Source: Actinomycetota bacterium (GTDB lineage Bacteria; Actinomycetota; Actinomycetes; S36-B12; UBA5976). From it: a stretch of 64,000 nt of DNA. Where the stretch lies: assembly GCA_026392515.1 (NCBI GenBank), contig JAPLBY010000011.1:81311-145310 (forward strand). Direction: 5' to 3'. Made by a program: the position numbers and the translations under genes. Each line of letters opens with the position of its first letter. Position 1 is the first letter of the stretch. Below the pieces are notes generated by a model, which ran no database searches, was not told the DNA's origin, and was given only the letters and a program-made list of their open reading frames with translations. Shown here in pieces: positions 28,286-38,023 of the stretch.

Positions 28286-29932
28286 TTAACTACTTTTTAC
28301 CTGAGTGACGATTTGTGTAATCAAATCATTCTCCGCACTTCGGTCCCCTGTCAGGCAAACTATGACTTTGATGCCTGGCATTTTTTCAAAACTTTCCAAA
28401 GCAAACTTCAATTCAGTTTTCGTTGTAACTTGCTTTGCTGGAATCCCCAATGATTCGGCAATAACCCAAAGGTCTTTCCCGTGCGGTGTGCCAAAGACTT
28501 TTTCGTAATGCTCTTGGTATTCCACTGCACCCTGTTCAAGCTGGCTAAAGATTCCGCTGCCATTGTTGTCTAAAACAACAATCGTTAAGTTTGGTTGCTC
28601 TTGGCCTTCTCCTAGGTTCAAGCCACCTAGATCATGCAGGAATGCGATGTCTCCCATAAGCAAGACCGTTCGTTTCTTAGTACCGATTGCTACACCAGTA
28701 GCAGTTGAAATCAACCCATCGATTCCATTTGCACCTCGGTTGCCAAAGACCTGCAAACCATTTCGACTGCCGGCATGAGCTTCAAGGTGACGCACAGGCC
28801 ATGATGCAGCAACAAATAATTGATCGCCTTGTCCAGCTTGGTTCCAAACAACCTGCGCCGCACTTGGCCCCGTTAAGGTGTTCGCTGCCAAAGCAGTTTC
28901 TACTGCATTCGCAGCTTTGTTATCCAACGTTTGCCATTGCTGCAACCACTCCGGGTCGATTTTGGTTTCAAGTTTTGGAACGCATTCAAGAATCTCGTTG
29001 GCACTTGATACTGGATCCGGTAAGTCTGGCCCGGCAGTTGCACTGTGGATTGCAATGTGAATTGGGACGTTCTTTAGTAAGCCCAGAATTGCGCGCGATA
29101 ACCCAACCGTTCCGAAGGTAACAACGGCTTCAACTTTTGGTGCAATGTCTGCCTGCAGTAGAACTACACCGTGAGAAATTGCGTTGGTAAGCATGTGAGA
29201 ATTCGCAGTTGGCTCCCAAAGGATTGGCCAACCTATTTCTTGCGAAACTTGATTGATTTCTTCGATGGCTTCAGCATCAGCATTGTCGCCAACAATGAAT
29301 ATTCCTCGGGATGGGACTTCGATGCGCTTTTGATTGCATTCAGTTTTTGAAGTGGACTTAAGGTTTGGTGACTTTGGTTGCCATTCAATTTGTTTCACAT
29401 CTGGCATCAGTGGTAATTCAAACTGCACGTTCATTTGTGCTGGACCTGGCCGGCCTGAAACGCTTGATTCAATAACCTTGCTGATGTCCAAAGCAGTTGC
29501 GTTGCCAGCAGCCACATCTAACTTGGACTTAACAAAAGTTCCAAACATTCCAAATTGATTAATAGTTTGCGGCGCACTTTTTCCGCGGGCAGATGCCGGA
29601 CGATCAGCGCTCAAAACTATGACAGGTACAGCGCTATGAAAGGCCTCTACAACTGCCGGCATTAAGTTCGCAACTGCCGAACCTGAAGTTACAACTACCG
29701 GAACTGGCTTGCTAGTTGCTTTTGCAATTCCCAGGGCAAGGAATCCAGCATCACGTTCGTCGATACGAACTTGGATTTTGATTAGACCAGCTTTCTCTGC
29801 TTGCGCAAATGCCCAAGACAGCGGGGCATTGCGAGAACCGGGAGCAATTACTACTTGCTCGGTGCCGGCATCGAGGCAGCTTTGAACTATTGATCGAGCT
29901 AATTCTGTTGACGTCATATCATTCGATGTCAT
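28286..29932 (-). CDS. menD: SEPHCHC synthase, menaquinone synthesis
   Basis: MenD is a thiamine-diphosphate enzyme that joins isochorismate and 2-oxoglutarate. The 548-residue product has the N-terminal IAPGSRNAPLSWAF segment with the family's substrate Arg and Ser, and the C-terminal ThDP-binding GDIAFLHDLGGL plus DNNGSGIF. The start overlaps the menC stop by ATGA; an ATG five codons further in is an alternative. Length is normal for the family. Confidence 0.95.
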   Translation of the reverse strand: MTSNDMTSTELARSIVQSCLDAGTEQVVIAPGSRNAPLSWAFAQAEKAGLIKIQVRIDERDAGFLALGIAKATSKPVPVVVTSGSAVANLMPAVVEAFHSAVPVIVLSADRPASARGKSAPQTINQFGMFGTFVKSKLDVAAGNATALDISKVIESSVSGRPGPAQMNVQFELPLMPDVKQIEWQPKSPNLKSTSKTECNQKRIEVPSRGIFIVGDNADAEAIEEINQVSQEIGWPILWEPTANSHMLTNAISHGVVLLQADIAPKVEAVVTFGTVGLSRAILGLLKNVPIHIAIHSATAGPDLPDPVSSANEILECVPKLETKIDPEWLQQWQTLDNKAANAVETALAANTLTGPSAAQVVWNQAGQGDQLFVAASWPVRHLEAHAGSRNGLQVFGNRGANGIDGLISTATGVAIGTKKRTVLLMGDIAFLHDLGGLNLGEGQEQPNLTIVVLDNNGSGIFSQLEQGAVEYQEHYEKVFGTPHGKDLWVIAESLGIPAKQVTTKTELKFALESFEKMPGIKVIVCLTGDRSAENDLITQIVTQVKSS

Positions 29933-30981
29933 TGCTCCACTGCCTCCTTCACACTCGCACTCACCAAATCATTGGCACCGCTCTGCCATGCTCGCACAAT
30001 GCGCTCTTGCCACCAAAGTCGATCGCTGTAACTGACCTTTGCAGCGGCAGTAGCAAGAAGGTGGGCATCGGGACTAGCTCGTCTAACAATAAGTTCGCCA
30101 TTTGTTGGCAAAGTGGTCGGTGTTACCAAATCTTCCGCAAACAATGTTCCAGTACCTAAACCACAGGCTCCATATATATGCGGGATGCTGGCGGCCAGTG
30201 CGATGCCGCTTGATAAACCTACGGATGTATCCAAAGATCCACTTACTACCGCAGGCAAGCCAATTTCAGTTACTAGATCGAGTGCCTGTTGGACGCCACC
30301 CAATGGAATTGCTTTAACTACCAAAATGTCGGCCGCTAATCGAATCTCATCGACATCCACACTGGATGCCAATCGCAAAGATTCATCCACCGCAATTTGA
30401 ATTGGTTGCGTCCAGCTTTGCATTTTGTTCTTAAGTTCAATTAACTCAGCAATGGTCGAACAAGGCTGCTCAATGTAATCGAGTCCGCCAGCTGCTTGCT
30501 CAAGTATCGGAATCGCTTGCATAGCTTGTTCAAGATTCCATTGCCCGTTTACATCGATTCGAATTTTTCCTTCGGTGCCTAATCGGTCCAAGGTAGTGCG
30601 AACTACTTTGACTCGTAACTCATCACTAGCCAAGGAGTCTGGAGTTGAATCAGCAACTTTAATTTTGAATGTGGTCATCCCATGAACATTGACTGCAGCT
30701 TCGACTGCGGAAATTGTTTGCTCAACATTCAGTATCGGAATAATGGAATTCACTGGGACTGAGGATCGAAGTTTTGCCGGATAGGCTCCAAAGGCAGATT
30801 CGAGTGCTCCGGCCAGCCACTTAGCGCAGACTTCGTCGCCGTATTCATGGAACGGTGCAAACTCGCCCCAGCCTGAAGGCCCACTTATCAATACGCCAGT
30901 GCGTGTTTGAGTATTACGAAACTTTCCGTTTAGCTTTAACGCAAATGGAATAGCTTGTTCCGCAATCTCCGCAATAGACAT
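29929..30981 (-). CDS. menC: o-Succinylbenzoate synthase
   Basis: This 350-residue enolase-superfamily enzyme dehydrates SHCHC to o-succinylbenzoate. The expected catalytic Lys in FKIKV, metal ligands in RIDVNGQW, DYIEQPC and AVDES, and the second Lys in LVVKAIPLGG are all present. It lies 14 bp after menB and overlaps menD by ATGA. Confidence 0.94.
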   Translation of the reverse strand: MSIAEIAEQAIPFALKLNGKFRNTQTRTGVLISGPSGWGEFAPFHEYGDEVCAKWLAGALESAFGAYPAKLRSSVPVNSIIPILNVEQTISAVEAAVNVHGMTTFKIKVADSTPDSLASDELRVKVVRTTLDRLGTEGKIRIDVNGQWNLEQAMQAIPILEQAAGGLDYIEQPCSTIAELIELKNKMQSWTQPIQIAVDESLRLASSVDVDEIRLAADILVVKAIPLGGVQQALDLVTEIGLPAVVSGSLDTSVGLSSGIALAASIPHIYGACGLGTGTLFAEDLVTPTTLPTNGELIVRRASPDAHLLATAAAKVSYSDRLWWQERIVRAWQSGANDLVSASVKEAVEQ

Positions 30982-30995
30982 ATCGCTACTAAAAA

Positions 30996-31928
30996 CTATG
31001 GACGTTTTGGAAATTGCGAGAAATCAGGTCGGCGCTTTTCTTTATAAGCGTTGCGACCCTCTTGTGCTTCTTCACTCATATAAAAGAGCAACGTTGCATC
31101 GCCAGCAAGCTGTTGAATTCCCGCTAAACCATCATCAGCAGCATTGTGACTTGCCTTAAGCATGCGCAGTGAAAGCGGAGATAGTCGCAACATCTCGCGG
31201 CACCACTGAACGGTTTCAATTTCAAGATCTTGCAGTGGTACAACTGAGTTCACTAAGCCCCAGTCATACGCTTGCTCGGCGCCATACTGACGACACAAGA
31301 ACCAAATTTCGCGAGCACGCTTTTGTCCAATGTGACGTGCAAGTAATCCAGAGCCATAGCCACCATCGAAGGATCCAACGATTGGACCAGTCTGTCCAAA
31401 GCGGGCATTGTCAGCAGCAATGGAAAGATCGCAAACTACGTGCAGTACGTGTCCGCCACCAATTGAATAACCAGCAATCATTGCAACCACTGGTTTTGGA
31501 ATTCGGCGAATTGCAATTTGCAAATCTAAAACGTTGAGTCGACCTACTCCAGCTTGAGCAACTGCGTCATCGCCGATGTAACCATCATCGCCACGGATCA
31601 TTTGGTCGCCGCCACTGCAGAAAGCCCAATCGCCTTGGCCGGTCAAAATGACTACGCCAACACTTGGATCGTCACGAACCACATCAAAAGCATGAATCAA
31701 TTCCTGCACAGTTTGTGGTCGGAATGCATTGCGCTTCTCAGGACGATTGATGGTGATTTTGGCAATGCCTGAATCAACACCTGCAGATCGCTCCAAAATA
31801 ATGTCGGTGTAATCACCGGTTCGTACCCACTCACAGGCAGTCGTGATTGATGAGTAACTTGGGTCTTTTTTCGCAGGACTGTCGTCTGCAACCACTGGTG
31901 GGAGTACGTACTTTGTGCGGGTATCCAT
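30996..31928 (-). CDS. menB: 1,4-Dihydroxy-2-naphthoyl-CoA synthase
   Basis: This 310-residue crotonase-family enzyme closes the second ring of the naphthoquinone. The oxyanion-hole stretches SGGDQM and [17 protein letters not shown] and the MenB-specific [16 protein letters not shown] are present. An N-terminal region of about 45 residues precedes the crotonase core, as in other actinobacterial MenB. It is divergent from menE and heads the operon menB-menC-menD. Confidence 0.96.
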   Translation of the reverse strand: MDTRTKYVLPPVVADDSPAKKDPSYSSITTACEWVRTGDYTDIILERSAGVDSGIAKITINRPEKRNAFRPQTVQELIHAFDVVRDDPSVGVVILTGQGDWAFCSGGDQMIRGDDGYIGDDAVAQAGVGRLNVLDLQIAIRRIPKPVVAMIAGYSIGGGHVLHVVCDLSIAADNARFGQTGPIVGSFDGGYGSGLLARHIGQKRAREIWFLCRQYGAEQAYDWGLVNSVVPLQDLEIETVQWCREMLRLSPLSLRMLKASHNAADDGLAGIQQLAGDATLLFYMSEEAQEGRNAYKEKRRPDFSQFPKRP

Positions 31929-31968
31929 AACAAACCTTAGGAAAATCTTGAGGAATAGTTCTTCGCTC

Positions 31969-31974
31969 TAGGCT
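31969..31974 (+). promoter_or_regulatory. -10 box of menE, leaderless
   Basis: TAGGCT ends 7 nt before the menE ATG at 31982. No ribosome binding site lies in the 7 nt, so the transcript probably begins at the start codon. Confidence 0.55.
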
Positions 31975-31981
31975 AGTCTCG

Positions 31982-33283
31982 ATGACGCAATCTGACACAT
32001 CCAGAAAAAGCCAGAATCCGCGGGTGCTTACCGCGGTGACGGTTCCCCCTGGCATGGGTGGAGTTTTGAAACTCGCCTCTGTTATCGGCCCAGCCCTTGA
32101 TGGATCTGGCCCAGCTATTGCTCCAATGGCTGCCAGCCCTGAATTCGTTGTTACTCAGACATTGGATGCGCTTCGCCCCGACGATCCAAATCATCCACTC
32201 GAATCCAACGACATCGCAATTGTTAGTGCGACATCGGGATCAACTGGGACTCCAAGAGGAGTTTTGCTAAGTCAACAAGCTTTGTCGGCTTCTGCAACAG
32301 CTTTTGGAAATCGCTTCGGTACCAACAATCGTTGGGTGGTATCTATGCCAGTTCATCGCATTGCCGGCATTATGGTTCTGGTTCGGTCTTGGTATCACAA
32401 CAGTCCATTTGAAATTGATCCAAGTGTTGGCGGCGCTCGTCAATTTGAAGCTGCTGCGTTTGCTGCCACCACAATGCGAGCTGCGCGAGAGAGCGATAAA
32501 GATGGCCGAGCGCTAATGGTTTCTTTGGTTCCAACTCAGATCGCTCGACTGATTGAATCAGGCAGCGTTGGAATTGAAGCATTGCAGTCTTATGACTTAG
32601 TACTGAGTGGAGCTGCGGCTACACCGCAACCAATGTTAAACAAAATGCGCGAATTAGGAATCAAGGTTTCTATTTCTTATGGCATGACCGAAACTTGTGG
32701 TGGCTGCGTATTTGATGGCCGACCACTTGATGGCGTAAATATCTCACTTGGCACTAAAGATGATGTTGAGCCAGGTCGAGTGACAATTTCTGGCGCAGTA
32801 GCTGCAAGTGGTTACCGCCTGCGTCCCGATCTAGACGCAGTCAGTTTTATCTCAGGCCAAGTTCAAACGCATGATGTTGGAAAACTCGACGCCAGTGGCC
32901 TGCTTCACATCTTGGGTCGATTGGATGACGTTGTAACAGTTGGTGGAGTCAACGTTGCCCTGAGCGCAGTTGAATCCTTAATCCGACATCATCCAGCAAT
33001 CGAAGATGTTGCTGTCATTGATTTACAAGATGAACTCTGGGGATCTATTCCGATTGCTTACGTAGTAACTCGCAACCATATTTCCAATCCTGCAAGTTTG
33101 ATCTCCGAGATACAGGGAACAATTCGTGATCAAATCAGTAGAGCTGCAGTTCCTCGAACTGTGCAAATTGTGACTTCACTACCCATGCTCGATTCTGGAA
33201 AAATCGATCGGATAAGTTTGCGGATGCAAGCTGCAAATGAAATGACGCAGAAACTGTTTCCGCACCCAGGAACAAACCATTAA
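31982..33283 (+). CDS. menE: o-Succinylbenzoate-CoA ligase
   Basis: This 433-residue ANL-family adenylate-forming enzyme activates o-succinylbenzoate with ATP and CoA. The phosphate-binding loop SATSGSTGTPRGV, the A5-like SYGMTETCGGCV and the hinge region LHILGRLDDVVTVGG are present. The C-terminal catalytic Lys is in DSGKIDR. It starts the plus-strand operon menE-menA and is divergent from menB. Confidence 0.93.
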   Translation: MTQSDTSRKSQNPRVLTAVTVPPGMGGVLKLASVIGPALDGSGPAIAPMAASPEFVVTQTLDALRPDDPNHPLESNDIAIVSATSGSTGTPRGVLLSQQALSASATAFGNRFGTNNRWVVSMPVHRIAGIMVLVRSWYHNSPFEIDPSVGGARQFEAAAFAATTMRAARESDKDGRALMVSLVPTQIARLIESGSVGIEALQSYDLVLSGAAATPQPMLNKMRELGIKVSISYGMTETCGGCVFDGRPLDGVNISLGTKDDVEPGRVTISGAVAASGYRLRPDLDAVSFISGQVQTHDVGKLDASGLLHILGRLDDVVTVGGVNVALSAVESLIRHHPAIEDVAVIDLQDELWGSIPIAYVVTRNHISNPASLISEIQGTIRDQISRAAVPRTVQIVTSLPMLDSGKIDRISLRMQAANEMTQKLFPHPGTNH

Positions 33284-33291
33284 GGATTTTC

Positions 33292-34185
33292 ATGGCCACC
33301 CGTTCTCAATGGATTGACGGCGCACGAACCCGAACTTTGCCGGCAGCTGTTGCTCCAGTTTTGGTCGGGTCTTCAATTGCAGAGTTTGAAGGATCCTTTC
33401 GACCACTAATTGCATTGCTGGCACTTGTTGTGAGCCTGTCACTTCAAGTCGGCGTTAACTATGCAAATGATTACAGCGATGGCATCCGCGGCACCGATGA
33501 AAATCGCGTTGGTCCAGTTCGTCTAGTTGGACAGAAGTTAGCAACTCCAGATGAAGTTAAGCGGGCGGCATTCATCTCGTTTGGAATTAGCGCGCTGGCT
33601 GGACTCGGCATGGTTTTGTTAAGCCAAGTTTGGTTACTTGTTCCGATCGGAATTGCTGCCATTGCTGCTGCCTGGTTTTACACCGGAGGATCTAAGCCGT
33701 ATGGCTACGCCGGTTACGGTGAGTTATTTGTCTTCGTTTTCTTTGGCCTTGTCGCAGTCGCTGGCACAAGTGCTAGCCAAACTGGCCAAGTGACCGTTTT
33801 AGCTTTGCTGGGCGGTGTCGCATGTGGCGCGTTTTCAACTGCAATTTTGGTTGCAAACAATTTGCGAGATATCCCAACGGATCGACTAACTGGGAAACGA
33901 ACTTTGGCAGTTCGATTGGGAGATGCAAAAACCCGCGAACTTTATCGCGCCTGTATTTTAGTTGGCTTCTTCATGCCTCTTGCTATGAACTTTTCCAAGA
34001 CAGGTCCGGAAAGCGCATTTATCGGCTTGTTCGCAATTCTTAGTGCTCGGCGCCCACTGCAGGCAGTTCGAAATGGAGCTACTGGTCCAGATTTGATTCC
34101 GGTTCTCGGTGACACCGCACGCATGCTGTTACTTTTCTCTGGAATGATTTCTGTTGCAATTTGGTTGTCACCAAACGGAATGTAA
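33292..34185 (+). CDS. menA: 1,4-Dihydroxy-2-naphthoate polyprenyltransferase
   Basis: This 297-residue membrane enzyme attaches the polyprenyl chain to the naphthoquinone head. It has about nine helices and both Asp-rich motifs (NYANDYSDGIRGTD and NNLRDIPTDRLTGKRTLAVRLG). It follows menE after 8 bp and converges on the DUF4229 gene with 2 bp between stops. The chain is presumably made by the synthase at 4919-5896. Confidence 0.96.
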   Translation: MATRSQWIDGARTRTLPAAVAPVLVGSSIAEFEGSFRPLIALLALVVSLSLQVGVNYANDYSDGIRGTDENRVGPVRLVGQKLATPDEVKRAAFISFGISALAGLGMVLLSQVWLLVPIGIAAIAAAWFYTGGSKPYGYAGYGELFVFVFFGLVAVAGTSASQTGQVTVLALLGGVACGAFSTAILVANNLRDIPTDRLTGKRTLAVRLGDAKTRELYRACILVGFFMPLAMNFSKTGPESAFIGLFAILSARRPLQAVRNGATGPDLIPVLGDTARMLLLFSGMISVAIWLSPNGM

Positions 34186-34187
34186 AG

Positions 34188-34433
34188 CTACTCGTCAAAA
34201 TCTTCTTTACGAGTATTGGCATCTAGCTTTTTGTTAATGCTGGTGAAGTAGCCCGAAATTCGCCCACCTAGTTGGGAGCGCTGACTGTTCAGTAGAACCA
34301 AAGATAAAAGTCCTGAACCCAAGAACCCCAAAATAATTAATAGCGGCCCGCGCAGGCCGAACAAATAACCAATACCCAAGGTAACGGCAAGTAAGCCAAG
34401 TCGGGCCAGAGTGTATGAAATGAATGGGTTCAC
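34188..34433 (-). CDS. DUF4229 small membrane protein
   Basis: This 81-residue protein has two hydrophobic helices (about residues 5-24 and 28-48) followed by a charged tail with Ser-Gln-Arg-rich and acidic parts. It matches the DUF4229 pattern, a small actinobacterial family often found beside menA and the ccsB/resB region. Function unknown. Confidence 0.75.
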   Translation of the reverse strand: MNPFISYTLARLGLLAVTLGIGYLFGLRGPLLIILGFLGSGLLSLVLLNSQRSQLGGRISGYFTSINKKLDANTRKEDFDE

Positions 34434-34475
34434 TTCATTAGTTTATGTCTGTTCGCCAAGTTTCGAATTCTGACT

Positions 34476-34481
34476 TACGAT
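34476..34481 (+). promoter_or_regulatory. -10 box of the PLDc_N gene, leaderless
   Basis: TACGAT is followed by 6 nt and then the ATG at 34488, the same arrangement as at several other genes in the window. Confidence 0.45.
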
Positions 34482-34487
34482 CTAGGT

Positions 34488-34745
34488 ATGCCTCGCTTTG
34501 TTTTGCTTGTTTTAGTCATAGGTCTATCGGTCTATGCCCTTGCTGACTGCTTGCAGACACCAAATCCAAAAGCGCTACCGAAATTGGTATGGCTTGTAAT
34601 CATTGTTCTCATACCTGTCATTGGTCCACTGCTATGGATTTTGTTTGGCCGGACCAATGGCCGTGGCTGGGGACGCGGCGATGACGACGTGTTTGCGCCA
34701 GATGACGATCCGAGTTTCTTGCGCGATCTTTCGCCTAAGCGATAG
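34488..34745 (+). CDS. PLDc_N-domain small membrane protein
   Basis: This 85-residue protein has two transmembrane helices (about residues 3-19 and 33-52) and the PLDc_N pattern with LVWLVIIVLIPVIGPLLWILFGR. The C-terminal 30 residues are rich in Gly, Asp and Arg. The family is widespread next to menaquinone and cytochrome genes in actinobacteria but has no known activity; it is not itself a phospholipase. Confidence 0.8.
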   Translation: MPRFVLLVLVIGLSVYALADCLQTPNPKALPKLVWLVIIVLIPVIGPLLWILFGRTNGRGWGRGDDDVFAPDDDPSFLRDLSPKR

Positions 34746-34752
34746 CTATTGC

Positions 34753-35757
34753 CTACAGGCCAGAGTATGAATGCAGGCCTTGGACGAAAATGTTCACAAC
34801 AAAGTAGTTGAAAAGAATCGTGGCGTAGCCAGCAATTGCTACATACGCTGCTTTTTTGCCGCGCCAACCTGCAGTTGCCCGGGCGTGTAAATAGGCCGCA
34901 TAAATCACCCAAGTAATGAAAGCCCAGGTCTCTTTCGGATCCCAACCCCAGTAACGACCCCAAGCAGCCTCTGCCCAGATTGCCCCAGCAATAACCGCAA
35001 AGGTCCAAATCGGAAACATAAATGCATGAATTCGATATGACATTAGGTCTAAGCGATCTGCGGAAGGAATGCGTTGTGCGAAAGCAGAACTGCGGCCTGG
35101 TTCTTTTCCGGCTGCTACCCGATCCTCGGCTGCTTGAGCAACTAGATACAAACCTGACAGTGCAGCGCCCATTGTGAAAGCGCCGATACAGACCACTGCG
35201 GCAGACACGTGAATCGCTAGCCAATAAGAATTAAGCGCTGGAACCAGCTGTGCACTTTCGGTGTACAAAACCGTTAAGGCAAGGCCTAAGTCAAGCAAGA
35301 CTGGAATCGAAATGAATAGTCCAAGCCAACGAAGATCGCGCGAGATTGACATTGAGCAATAAGTCAACGAAACAGCAAAGCCAGCCGCTAACGAAAACTC
35401 ATACATGTTTCCGATTGGCACTCGACCTGCCGAGAGGCCGCGGAAAACAATTGCTGCACCCAATAGCAAAGTTCCGAGCCAAGTTAATGACATTCCGATA
35501 TTGCCGGCCCGACGTCCTTCGCCAAGATCAACACCATCAGAAACTGAAGTTGAAACTGATGGTTCGTCTAGGGTCGCAGTGGAACCTTTGCGAACTTGGT
35601 GCGATGCACTGGTGCGTTGTGCCGAAACTTCAATCGTTTCAATTCTGCGGCCCTTAGCTAACGAAACGCTGAATGCGACCATCGCACCGGTAAAGGCAGT
35701 CATGGATCCGTAAACCATGGCGTTACTTGCTTGCGCCAATGTTTCATTTACAGTCAT
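34753..35757 (-). CDS. ccsB: Cytochrome c maturation protein CcsB (CcsA-type)
   Basis: This 334-residue membrane protein has about eight helices and the tryptophan-rich heme-handling motif WGRYWGWDPKETWAFITW, with conserved His residues flanking it. With ResB it forms the system II heme-attachment complex that moves heme across the membrane and links it to apocytochrome c. It overlaps resB by ATGA. Confidence 0.95.
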   Translation of the reverse strand: MTVNETLAQASNAMVYGSMTAFTGAMVAFSVSLAKGRRIETIEVSAQRTSASHQVRKGSTATLDEPSVSTSVSDGVDLGEGRRAGNIGMSLTWLGTLLLGAAIVFRGLSAGRVPIGNMYEFSLAAGFAVSLTYCSMSISRDLRWLGLFISIPVLLDLGLALTVLYTESAQLVPALNSYWLAIHVSAAVVCIGAFTMGAALSGLYLVAQAAEDRVAAGKEPGRSSAFAQRIPSADRLDLMSYRIHAFMFPIWTFAVIAGAIWAEAAWGRYWGWDPKETWAFITWVIYAAYLHARATAGWRGKKAAYVAIAGYATILFNYFVVNIFVQGLHSYSGL

Positions 35758-37238
35758 AACTTTTCCTCCGGAGCATTTACTAGTCTGGCTAGCTGTGAAA
35801 TTTCATCCGCCAAACCAGGAGCTTCAGTTTTTGATAACCCAGCAACTTCAATCAGATTACCTTCATCTTCGGAAGCCGTCACCCGCAGCCAAGCTCGGCG
35901 ACGCGGAATCAAAAGCGACAGTGACAATCCGACAATGGACGCAATGGCAGCTCCAAGTGCCCACCCTTTACCTGGATCTTTTGTGATTACAAACGAAGCC
36001 CACTGACGGTAGCCAGTAAATTCAACAGTTCCAGCAGAGTTTGGAAGATTCCAAGTTTCGCCGGGGGCTAGTTCTTCAATTCCAATTCGTTCCATGTTTT
36101 CGGTATCAATCCGATAAACGCTTTGTGGCATTCCAGAATCGAGACCTAAATCACCCTGCCAGGCACTCAAATAAACCTCTGGATTATCTGCTGCAGGGAA
36201 CACTGACTTTGGTCCCATAGAAAAATCATCAGTAACCGTTGGGAGGAAAAATCCCTGCAGACCAATTTGTGGAACCGTATCGGGGACCTTAACTACTCCG
36301 CTTGAAGTGAAGGCTGAATCCTGTGGCAAGAATACGGCTGCATCTTCCCAAACAACTTTTCCAGCAGCATCACGCACTGTGAACTCTGGCGCGAAACCAT
36401 GGCCAACTAAATAAACCGTGATACCTGAAGTGCGAAGTGGATAGTTAACTTCAATAGTTACTGGTCTTGGTTGCGACTTTGGATCATCCTTGACTATTAC
36501 GTCGGCACGGAATGCTCGCGGTGCACCGTTTTGCTGTCCCCCACGCTGGAAGGTTGCCTCGAAATCCTTGAGCTCAAATGAAAACGGCGGCAAGTCATCG
36601 GCGCCAAACAGTCGGCCTGGGGCAAAGGTGTCGTACTGCGTAACATTGTTCGCAAACCCAGCATCTTCTCGCACAATTACTGTTCCTCGATAACCAACTG
36701 CACCGCCATAGCCAACCGCCACTAACAAAACTAAAAGCGATAAATGAAATAGCAAGTTTCCGGTTTCCCGGGCGTAACCCTTTTCGGCCGAAAGCCACTC
36801 ATCACCCTGGCGAACTCGCCAACCTCGTTTCTTCCAAGCTGCAGCAGTTTCCGAAACCACCTGTTCGGCGGTCGAATTGCTTTGCCACTGGAGGTGCACT
36901 GGTAGGCGGCTGAGATTTCTAGGCGCCGCCGGAGGCTGGCTTCGAAGTTCTTTGTAGTGATCAACTGCTCGCGGTAACACACATCCAGTTAGCGAAATGA
37001 ATAGCAGCAAGTAGATCGAAGCAAACCAGGGTGAAGCAAAAACGTCGAACATGTAAAACCGGTCGAGAATCGGACCAGTAGTTGGGTTGTCCTTTAAGAA
37101 TTCATTAACTCGCAGCGGTGAAGTTCCTCGTTGCGGAAAAATTGATCCCGGAATACTTGCCAGCGCTAGCAAGAAAAGCAAAATCAAAGCAATGCGCATG
37201 CTGGTTAGCTGTCGCCATAACCACCGCATAGTTGCCAT
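35754..37238 (-). CDS. resB: Cytochrome c maturation protein ResB
   Basis: This 494-residue protein has three N-terminal transmembrane segments, a large outside domain (about residues 190-420) and one more segment near the C-terminus, which is the ResB plan. The first segment is preceded by TSMRIALILLFLLALASIPGS, a family hallmark. An ATG three codons in is an equally good start because neither has a strong ribosome binding site. It partners with CcsB. Confidence 0.94.
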   Translation of the reverse strand: MATMRWLWRQLTSMRIALILLFLLALASIPGSIFPQRGTSPLRVNEFLKDNPTTGPILDRFYMFDVFASPWFASIYLLLFISLTGCVLPRAVDHYKELRSQPPAAPRNLSRLPVHLQWQSNSTAEQVVSETAAAWKKRGWRVRQGDEWLSAEKGYARETGNLLFHLSLLVLLVAVGYGGAVGYRGTVIVREDAGFANNVTQYDTFAPGRLFGADDLPPFSFELKDFEATFQRGGQQNGAPRAFRADVIVKDDPKSQPRPVTIEVNYPLRTSGITVYLVGHGFAPEFTVRDAAGKVVWEDAAVFLPQDSAFTSSGVVKVPDTVPQIGLQGFFLPTVTDDFSMGPKSVFPAADNPEVYLSAWQGDLGLDSGMPQSVYRIDTENMERIGIEELAPGETWNLPNSAGTVEFTGYRQWASFVITKDPGKGWALGAAIASIVGLSLSLLIPRRRAWLRVTASEDEGNLIEVAGLSKTEAPGLADEISQLARLVNAPEEKL

Positions 37239-37261
37239 TACTTATTCACCATTACTTTTCA

Positions 37262-38023
37262 TTAGATTGGAACTCCCCAATCAGCTGCCCAAACACGCAA
37301 TCCAATTGTTAGGTCGTTCCAGTACCCAGTTACTAGGAGTAACCCAATCACAATAAGCATGACGCCACCGAAATACATAATTCCTCGTGAATGCTTGCGT
37401 AGGACTTTGACAGTTCGAATACTTCGTTCGAAGAACAACGCAATGAACACAAATGGAAGTCCCAGTCCTAAGCAATAGGCTGCACTCAGAATTGCGCCAC
37501 GGACTGCACTGGCTTCAGTCAGCGCCATACCTTGAACTGCGGCCAAAGTTGGACCAATACAAGGAGTCCACCCAATCGCAAACAAGGCGCCAAGTAAAAA
37601 TGCCCCAAACAAAGTTCCAGTCGGAACTCGGTGGATTCTGATGTCACGTTGAATTGCAGGAATTGCACCCAAAAAACCCAGGCCAAGAATTACAACAACG
37701 ACACCCATGATCATTTGAATGGTTCGCTGATACTCAAGGAGTAGTTGTCCGATGCCGCCAAATAGTGCGCCATAAGAAATAAACACAACCGAGAATCCAG
37801 AAACGAAAATGATTGATCCCCACACTGCGCGGGATCGCGAAACTGAGGTGCGTTGCGCAGTGGCTCTGGCTCCCGCAACTCCTGTTATGTAAGAGAGGTA
37901 TCCGGGCACAAGCGGAAGTACGCAAGGTGACAGAAATGAAACTAGACCAGCAAGAAATGCAAGTGGGATGGCAAGTAACAGCGAACCCGATGTGATCGTT
38001 TCTACTATCTCAATTGCTGGCAT
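37262..38023 (-). CDS. ccdA: CcdA-type thiol:disulfide transporter
   Basis: This 253-residue protein has six hydrophobic segments and the two active Cys of the family, one in SFLSPCVLPLVPGY and one in AIGWTPCIGPTLAA. It carries reducing power across the membrane to TlpA/ResA for reduction of apocytochrome c. Its ATG overlaps the tlpA-like stop as TAATG at 38023. Confidence 0.95.
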   Translation of the reverse strand: MPAIEIVETITSGSLLLAIPLAFLAGLVSFLSPCVLPLVPGYLSYITGVAGARATAQRTSVSRSRAVWGSIIFVSGFSVVFISYGALFGGIGQLLLEYQRTIQMIMGVVVVILGLGFLGAIPAIQRDIRIHRVPTGTLFGAFLLGALFAIGWTPCIGPTLAAVQGMALTEASAVRGAILSAAYCLGLGLPFVFIALFFERSIRTVKVLRKHSRGIMYFGGVMLIVIGLLLVTGYWNDLTIGLRVWAADWGVPI